Below the pieces are notes generated by a model. The model made no database searches. It was not told the DNA's origin and was given only the letters and a program-made list of their open reading frames with translations. From an uncultured Caballeronia sp. (GTDB taxonomy: Bacteria > Pseudomonadota > Gammaproteobacteria > Burkholderiales > Burkholderiaceae), in NCBI GenBank assembly GCA_940588625.1, contig CALNPU010000007.1, positions 1 to 44,714 on the forward strand: a DNA stretch of 44,714 nt, written 5' to 3'. This document shows, piece by piece, positions 38,714 to 44,714 of the stretch (its first letter is position 1; each line of letters opens with the position of its first letter). Position numbers and translations under genes: made by a program.

Positions 38714-39673
38714 GTTGCGTCGTCCTTTCGAAGGCCAAGATATTGCTTCACTGCCGGCAGGCCGTCCTTGCCGTCAACGGTCTTTACGCTCGCAAGCCAC
38801 GCATCCAGCACCTGGAGATTTTTCTTCAGGTAATCCTTGGCTGCATCGGCAGGGCACTCCTTGGCCATGACCGGGATCATCAATCGATTCTCCAGTTGCG
38901 TGGTGAACCGCAGATTCGAAATCAGCTTGCCGGCGTTCGGGCAGCGCGTCAGGAAGTCGGGGCTGGTCAGCGTATAGACGCGTGCTTCGCCGTAGTTCGG
39001 ACCGAACACCGCGTCGCCGCCAGAGAAGTAATTCATCTTGATCTGGATGTTCATCGGATGCGGTTCCTAGCCGAGGAACACGACCCACTTCTTGTCGCGC
39101 ACGGCGCGATCAACCGTGACCAGCATGCCGGCTTCACTCGATTGCACCAGCTTGAAACCGCCCAGGCCGAACTGGTTGGTATCGGTCATCTTCTGGATCT
39201 GGGCGTTTGCGCTGCTGCCCGGCTCGATGCCGTCCAGCTCGTCCTTGTGCTTCGCGATGTCCTGGAAGGTCTTCAGGCCGGCGGCGTATTCATAGCTGGG
39301 CATGGCGAGCGTTGCTTTGGCGCCCGAGAGATTCGGCGGGTCGAGTTTTCGATCTGCTTGGCGTTCAGGAAAGGCTGGACGGCCTTTTCCTGCACGGGCC
39401 ACCAGTAGCCCAGCGAGACGTCGATCTGCTTTGTCTTCAGGCCGGCGAGTGAGATGAGCACCGAGGCCTGTGGGTGATCTTGGGGTCGTAGCCGAGGCCC
39501 TAGAATACGACTGATGCGAGCACCGTGGTCGAGGTGATGTCGGTCCAGCCGATATCGACGAATCGAACGGTGCGGCAGCTTGCGTCTTCCTTGCTTTGCG
39601 CGGATGCGCCGAGGGAAGTCAACGCGAGAAATAGACAGGCGAGAAGCTTTTTCGTTGTCGGGAGTGATGTCAC
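38710..39673 (-). pseudogene. caiX: Carnitine/betaine-type ABC transporter substrate-binding protein, two amber stops and a frameshift
   Basis: A GTG start at 39673 after AGGAAG begins a signal peptide (KKLLACLFLALTSLGASAQ). Then come TVRFVDIGWTDITSTTVLAS, a TAG near 39502 where Gln is expected, LKTKQIDVSLGYWWPVQEKA, YEYAAGLKTFQDIAKHKDEL and DRAVRDKKWVVFLG. The next stop (39068-39070) is TAG where TGG (Trp) is expected in the WEPHPMN motif. The sequence then runs to a normal end at 38710. A further frame change lies between the first TAG and 39350. The paralogue at 42333 keeps the Trp, which supports the reading. Confidence 0.85.
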
Positions 39674-39805
39674 GGCTTCCTGTTCCAGTAATTTCCCGTG
39701 AGGGACAGACGCGTTCGGATATGTCCGACCGTGCGTAAAAAAAGTAACGCCGCATAATCGTGGGGAAGCAACCGGTTGCGACTGGGAATTGACTGTTAGC
39801 GACGT

Positions 39806-39858
39806 TTTTTCGTTCGCAGTTGATGGAGTATCGGTCCGGATCAAGTGCGAACGAAAAA
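39806..39858. promoter_or_regulatory. 13-bp inverted repeat in the caiX-cdhR divergent spacer
   Basis: TTTTTCGTTCGCA (39806-39818) and its exact complement (39846-39858) lie 27 bases apart, between the divergent caiX and cdhR genes. The position fits a binding site for the AraC-type regulator encoded alongside. The spacing suggests two half-sites rather than a hairpin. Confidence 0.55.
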
Positions 39859-39902
39859 CTAAGGATTTGGCCCCATTGCGCCGGTAATTTCCGCTTGTTA
39901 GC

Positions 39903-40935
39903 TTGCTAGTCCGATTGCCAATCGCCTCCCCCACCGTGCAATGCCCGCCACCGAGGGAAAACTTCCACTTCCTGCTGCTGCCCGAGTTCTCGTCCATCGG
40001 CTTCATGTCAGCAATCGAGCCACTACGCGTCGCCAACCGCTTCCGTGGTGCGCTCTACCGCTGGCACATCCTTCCTGAGCCTCGACGGCGGCCCGGTCTG
40101 CGCCAGCAACGGCATCTCGCTCAACGCGGAAAGCGCCCTGACCGACGCCCACTCAGCCACCAACGTCATCGTCGTCGCTGGCTTTAACCCACTAAGCCGC
40201 TACACACGCGAATTGGGCGACTGGCTTCGGCGGATGGATCGCCAAGGTGCGACGCTAGGCGGTATTGATACAGGAAGTCTCGTACTAGCCGAAGTCGGTC
40301 TGCTCCAGCACGAGCGCGTGACACTGCACTGGGAAGCAGCATCGGCGTTCCAGGAGCGCTATCCGTCACTCGCGGTCAGCCAGGAGCTATTCGAAATCGA
40401 CGCGCGACGCATCACGTGCGCCGGTGGCACGGCCTCCATCGACCTCATGCTCGACCTGATCGGGCGCCGCCACGGCGCCGAACTCGCCGCCCAGGTCTCG
40501 GAGCAATTCGTGCTCGGCCGCATCCGGCAACGCTCGGACCACCAGCGCATGCAGATCGCAGCGCGCTACGGCATCCACAATCGCAAGCTGATCCAGATGA
40601 TCGGCGTGATGGAACAACACATGGAGGATCCTCTGTCGCCAGATGCACTGGCAGAGGAAATCGGCGTGACGCGGCGTCAATTGGAACGCCTGTTCTGCTC
40701 GGCGATGAAGGACATACCCACCCACTTCTATCTCGGACTGCGCCTTACACGCGCCCGAGAATTACTACAACAAACTGACATGTCCATTACCACGGTCTGC
40801 GTGGCATGCGGCTTCGAATCACCCTCGCACTTTTCACGCACCTACCGCACGCGCTTCGGCTCAACAAGCCCGTGCCAGGATCGCAGTTCGCCACGCGCGA
40901 CGGCATCCGTTGAGGATATCGTCGCGACCAGCTGA
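39903..40935 (+). pseudogene. cdhR: GlxA-family AraC regulator of carnitine catabolism, one frameshift
   Basis: The N-terminal DJ-1/PfpI-like domain starts NFHFLLLPEFSSIGFMSAIE and PLRVANRFRGALYRWH. Near 40065 the frame changes into SLDGGPVCASNGISLNAESA, FQERYPSLAVSQELFEIDAR and the C-terminal double HTH (LSPDALAEEIGVTRRQLERL, ITTVCVACGFESPSHFSRTY) to 40935. It resembles CdhR and GbdR of pseudomonads and Burkholderia. The carnitine genes across the spacer favour CdhR. One lesion only, so inactivation may be recent. Confidence 0.83.
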
Positions 40936-40951
40936 AACAAACTGATAACGC

Positions 40952-42072
40952 TTAGAACGAGTGCCGCATACCAATGCGAACATCACTTTGGGTGCTCGAC
41001 GTCGACGGCGTAAAGCTACAGCCGATCACCGCGTTCACACCATTCGATGCCTTGAGGTAGTCGCCCGACACGTAGATATCGGTACGCTTGGATAACAGGT
41101 AATGCAGCCCGAGTGAGCCCATGTTCCACTTGTGTCCTTCGAACGCCGTGAACTGGTAACCGCCATACAGGATCAACGCAGGCGTGAAGTTATACGACGC
41201 GTCGCCTTCACCCACGTGCATGTGCGACGACTGTCCGTAGCCCTTGATCGTGGTGTAGGTGTAGTTGCCCAACAGCATCAGGTTGCCAAACGCATACGAT
41301 GATCCAATTCCGTAAGTCATCTGGCTGTCGACGTTGAACGCGGTGCTGCTGAACAGGTCGGTCACGGCGCCCGTTGTCGGGTTCACGGTTGCGACGGTCT
41401 GGCCCAGGAAGGTCTTCGTGCTAATCATCGCGTATGGGTCGAATACGTAGATACCGTTCGGGATTGTTCAGGCGCGTGACCACCATGCTGATCGTGAAGT
41501 CGCCGTGCGCGTATCGTGGACGTCACCCGCAACGTTACCGAACAAATAGAGGCCGCCGAACGTCAGGCCGCTGATATCGCGGCGACACGTACTTGATCGA
41601 GTTCGGCAAGCGGTCGCCGTTCATGCGGTCGAAGTCGCCCTGGTGGATCGCGTAGCCGCTGCCGAACAAGGAGATGTTATAACCCTCCATGAACTCGTTC
41701 GTCAGGTCGAGCTTGTTACCCGCCGAGATCGTGCCCCTACTGGTTCAAGCCCACATACGCCTGACGGCCGAACTCCGTGCCGCCCTGGGCAAGCGTACCG
41801 TTAACCAGATGGAAGCCGGACTCGAGCACGAAGATCGCCTTCAATCCGCTGCCCAGGTCTTCCGTGCCCTTGAAGCTGAACCGGTTACCGTAAGAGACGC
41901 CGTCGTCAAATTTGACGACGTGCGAGCCACCCGTATTGTTGACGTAAGTAATGCCGGCGTCGAAGATACCGTACAGCGTCACGCTGCTTTGCGCGTGAAC
42001 CAAAGCAGGTGCGGAGACGGCTCCTGCGCTCAACGCCAGGGCCGCCAGCTTTACGGCATTTCGCTTCCTCAT
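40952..42072 (-). pseudogene. Gram-negative (OmpC-like) general porin, frameshifted
   Basis: MRKRNAVKLAALALSAGAVS is the signal peptide from 42072. SSVTLYGIFDAGITYVNNTG is the first strand typical of Burkholderiales porins. FSFKGTEDLGSGLKAIFVLE and EFGRQAYVGLNQ follow, then a stop at 41737 caused by a shifted base before GTISAGNKLDLTNEFMEGYN. More shifts lie near 41590, 41510 and 41465. The C-terminus ends QSDVRIGMRHSF, with the terminal Phe needed for outer-membrane assembly. Length matches the family (about 373 codons). Confidence 0.87.
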
Positions 42073-42332
42073 CGTTGATTCTCCCTGATACCCGTTTGCA
42101 CGTTTCGTTGGACGAAGCGAGGTCCGCGCTGCTCCGGCGATGGGTTGACATCGCGCAATGCTGCCCGCTCGAGTTTTTATTGCAGAGACCGGCGTACTAC
42201 AGTGATCTGTCACATCGGATTCGGGTGCATGCACCGAGCTTCAGGCGCGTGCGCCTTGCAAAAGTAAGAGGCCGTATTTAGTGGGGCTCGACCTTTTGCG
42301 ACGCAAATCTGTCCAGTTGCGACTCGCCGTTG

Positions 42333-43215
42333 TTATTTGGAACCAAGCGCTGTTTGCACCGCTTGCCACCCATTTGCGCCCGTAGTTGTGGTAATGCCGT
42401 CAAGCCAGCCCTTCACCAGGCCCGGGTTGCGCTTGAGCGCTGCAGCAGCGGTATCCACGTTGGTCTTGTTTTGAAGGACGTCGATGATGATGCCGTCCTC
42501 CAGGTCGACGTTAAATGTCATCTGCTTGAAAAGACGTCCCACGTTCGGGAATTCATTCGCGTAGCCAGCCCGCGAGACCGTATTGACCGTCGCACCGCCG
42601 AAGTTTGGGCCAAAGTATTTATCGCCGCCATCGAGGTAGGTGAGATGAAACTTCGTGTTCGTCAGGTGCGGTTCCCATGCAAGGAACACGATCCATTTCT
42701 TGTCTCGCACTGAGCGTTCGACCTGAGTCAGCATGCTGGTCTCGCTCGACTCCACCAGCTTCCAGCCATTCAGTCCGAAAGCCTTTTCATCGAGCATCTT
42801 CTTGATGTTCTGATTTGCCGGCGCGCCTGGTTCAATGCCGTAGATCTTGTCGTCGAACTTGTCAGCGTTCTTCTGCAAGTCGGCGAATGAGTGCACGCCG
42901 GCAGCCGCCACGTAGTCCGGCACGGCCAGCGTGAACTTCGCGTTGGTCAGGTTCGAGTGCACCACGTCGATCAACTTCTCATCGACGAACTGCTTGACCA
43001 GAGGCCCTTGCGCGGGCATCCAGTTACCCAGGAACGCGTCGACCTGGCCTTTCTTCAAACCCTGGTACGTAATCGGCACTGAAAGGTTCGAGACGCTCTG
43101 CTTATAGCCAAGCGCCTTCAGCACGACACCGGCTATGGCGTTGGTGGCGTCGATCGGTCCAGCCCGGGTCCGCCATCTTGACCTGCAGGCAGCTTTCGGG
43201 CTCGGTGGCGACTGC
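42333..43215 (-). pseudogene. choX: Choline-type ABC substrate-binding protein lacking its signal peptide, fused to betC
   Basis: The mature part is present: TEPESCLQVKMADPGWTD in one frame near 43205-43155, then ATNAIAGVVLKALGYKQSVS in the next. GQVDAFLGNWMPAQGPLVKQ, RDKKWIVFLAWEPHLTNTK and PNFGGATVNTV follow, ending GWQAVQTALGSK at 42333. No signal peptide or start precedes it. The upstream bases are the end of betC. A deletion removed the betC stop, the spacer and the signal sequence. After a shift the two proteins share one ORF (42333-44009). Without export the binding protein could not serve a transporter. No permease or ATPase gene is in view. Confidence 0.82.
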
Positions 43216-44714
43216 CGTACCATGGCTTCGAGCGTGTCGAGGTCAATGGATTGCGCATATAACGTTGGCTGGCATCTACCGACGGTTGCCAGCCATGATT
43301 CGATCACCCCTTGCGTGGTCACTTCGAAGTGGAATTGCCGGCGCCGCTGGCTTTGCACGACTTCTTCGCGCAGCGCGTCGAGGTCCCAGCGCCCGACGAT
43401 TTCCTCACGGAACGCTGCGACCCTCGCCGCATGTTCTGGCAGCGTCGCAAGGTTGGTGCGCTCCAGCGGATCAGCGGTGACGTTGAAGAGCTGGTCGGGA
43501 TCCGAGGGCGTATGGATGAACTTGAACTCCCCGCAGCGCAACATCACGATCGGCGCAATCGCACCTTCGGCAAGGTACTCGCCGATGGCTTCATCATGTG
43601 CCTGCGCCTCGCCGCGCAGATGCGGCACGAGACTCCGGCCATCGAGCGAATCGGGCCATGCGGGTCGCGGCTGGCCATGGCCCAGCTCCACAAGCGTCAG
43701 CAGCAAGTCGAGATGCGAGACGAAAGCACTCACATACGCCGCCTCGAATTGTCCCGGCGCGTGCACGATCAGCGGCACTCGGCAGCCGCCTTCGAAGAAC
43801 GTCATCTTGTACCAGAGGCCGCGTTCGCCCAGCATCTCGCCATGATCGGACGTCACTATCACAATGGTGTCGTCGGCCAGTCCCGCCTGATCCAGCGCTT
43901 CGATGATTGCGCCGAACTGTGCGTCGACGTAAGAAATCGCGCCGTAATACGCATGGCGAGCGTTGCGGATCTGCTGGTCGGTCGGCGGCGTCTTGTTCGT
44001 CTCGCACACTTAACGCAGGCGCTTCGAATGCGGGTCGGCAGCATCCAGCGTGTCGCAGTACGCAGGCATCTGGATGTCTTCGCCCCGGTACATGTCCCAG
44101 TATTTCTGCGGAATCGCGTAAGGATCGTGCGGGTGCGTAAGCGACGCCACCACGCAAAACGGCCACTCGTCCTTCCCGGCTTGCCGCTCACGCGCTATAT
44201 CGAATAACTTCTGACGCGTGGTGTAGGTCACTTCATCGTCGAAATCGAGTTGATTCGTGCGCACGCACGGCCCCGCGTCGATCACGGAACTCATGTTGTG
44301 ATACCAGTCTCAAAGTCGTCCCAGTTCGGCGTCCAGCCGAAATCCGCCGGATAGATGTCAGTGGTCAGGCGCTCCTCGAAACCGTGCAATTGGTCCGGAC
44401 CGCAAAAGTGCATCTTCCCCGAGAGAATCGTCCGATACCCCTCCGCGCGCAGTAATGCGCGAACGTTAATGTTTGAGAGGGAAATCCAGCGGCGTTATCG
44501 TAGGTGCCTATTGCCGAGGGCAGCTTGCACAAGAACGAAAAGCGCGACGGTGCGCACAGCGGACTCACGCAATGCGCCGAATCGGACACCACGCCACGGG
44601 CCGCGAGCGCGTCCATGTTCGGCGTCTTCGTTACGTGATGTTCCAGACAGTATCAAAACGCGTGGACACGGGAATAACGAAATCGGTCGCATCGGAGGTT
44701 GCAGGTTTTCGATT
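43216..44714 (-). pseudogene. betC: Choline-sulfatase, several stops and shifts, 5' end at window edge
   Basis: The type-I sulfatase motif CAPSR (formylglycine Cys) is in HCVSPLCAPSRFSF near 44565. TPNMDALAARGVV precedes it. FCGPDQLHGFEE, IYPADFGWTPNWDDFETG, VVASLTHPHDPYAIPQKYWD (metal and substrate His), VIVTSDHGEMLGERGLWYKM and the C-terminal DPDQLFNVTADPLERTNLA follow. Disruptions include shifts near 44480, 44400 and 44300, a TAA at 44010-44012, and loss of the last few residues where choX begins. The enzyme hydrolyses choline-O-sulfate to choline. Whether its true start lies within the last 60 bases or beyond the window is unclear. Confidence 0.83.

Overview
The window looks like a secondary replicon of a Burkholderia sensu lato / Caballeronia-type betaproteobacterium whose genome is decaying. 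Three things point there: the protein sequences of the TCA genes, the gene order sdhCDAB-sdhE-gltA divergent from mdh and followed by a prpC/prpD/acnA module, and a carnitine/choline-sulfate catabolic cluster at the right end. Host-restricted relatives, such as leaf-nodule symbionts, are the obvious comparison. That placement is inference and no search was run.

Layout. 1-830: a truncated IS4-type transposase, an IS5 remnant and an 81-bp duplicated piece of sdhC. 866-8217: an intact TCA block (gltA, sdhE, sdhB, sdhA, sdhD, sdhC, a GntR regulator and divergent mdh), with a perfect 32-bp palindrome between regulator and mdh. 8375-12725: a CitE-like lyase, prpC and prpD, all broken, with one small intact exported protein between them. 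12772-15492: intact acnA with a strong terminator. 15590-15812: a dead Phd/YefM antitoxin. 16159-17610: an intact gabD-like aldehyde dehydrogenase. From 17890 to the right end I could not find one undamaged gene. In order these are: an FUSC transporter with an internal G-rich repeat expansion; paoABC-type molybdenum aldehyde oxidoreductase; a periplasmic protein, a YedY-like molybdoenzyme and cytochrome b561; a two-component system; a cyclic-nucleotide-domain thioredoxin-reductase-like protein; a DedA-rhodanese fusion; a DUF748/AsmA-like giant; a DUF1254/DUF1214 lipoprotein; a copper P-type ATPase fragment; the carnitine genes cdhB-cdhA-cdhC-caiX and divergent cdhR; a porin; and choX fused by deletion to betC.

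How it fits together. Nearly every intact gene is a TCA enzyme, its assembly factor, its probable regulator, or an aldehyde dehydrogenase that can feed succinate into the cycle. Propionate, carnitine, choline-sulfate and aldehyde catabolism, redox sensing and metal handling have all been inactivated. The lesions are fresh enough that the parent frames can still be read. They are of several kinds: frameshifts, short tandem duplications, amber stops and deletions that fuse neighbouring genes.

I did not find a clearly new multi-gene system. The most unusual items are the repeat expansion inside the FUSC gene (18701-18872), the betC-choX chimeric ORF (42333-44009), the duplicated sdhC segment beside IS debris, and the loss of the conserved Arg in the SdhE RGxxE motif.
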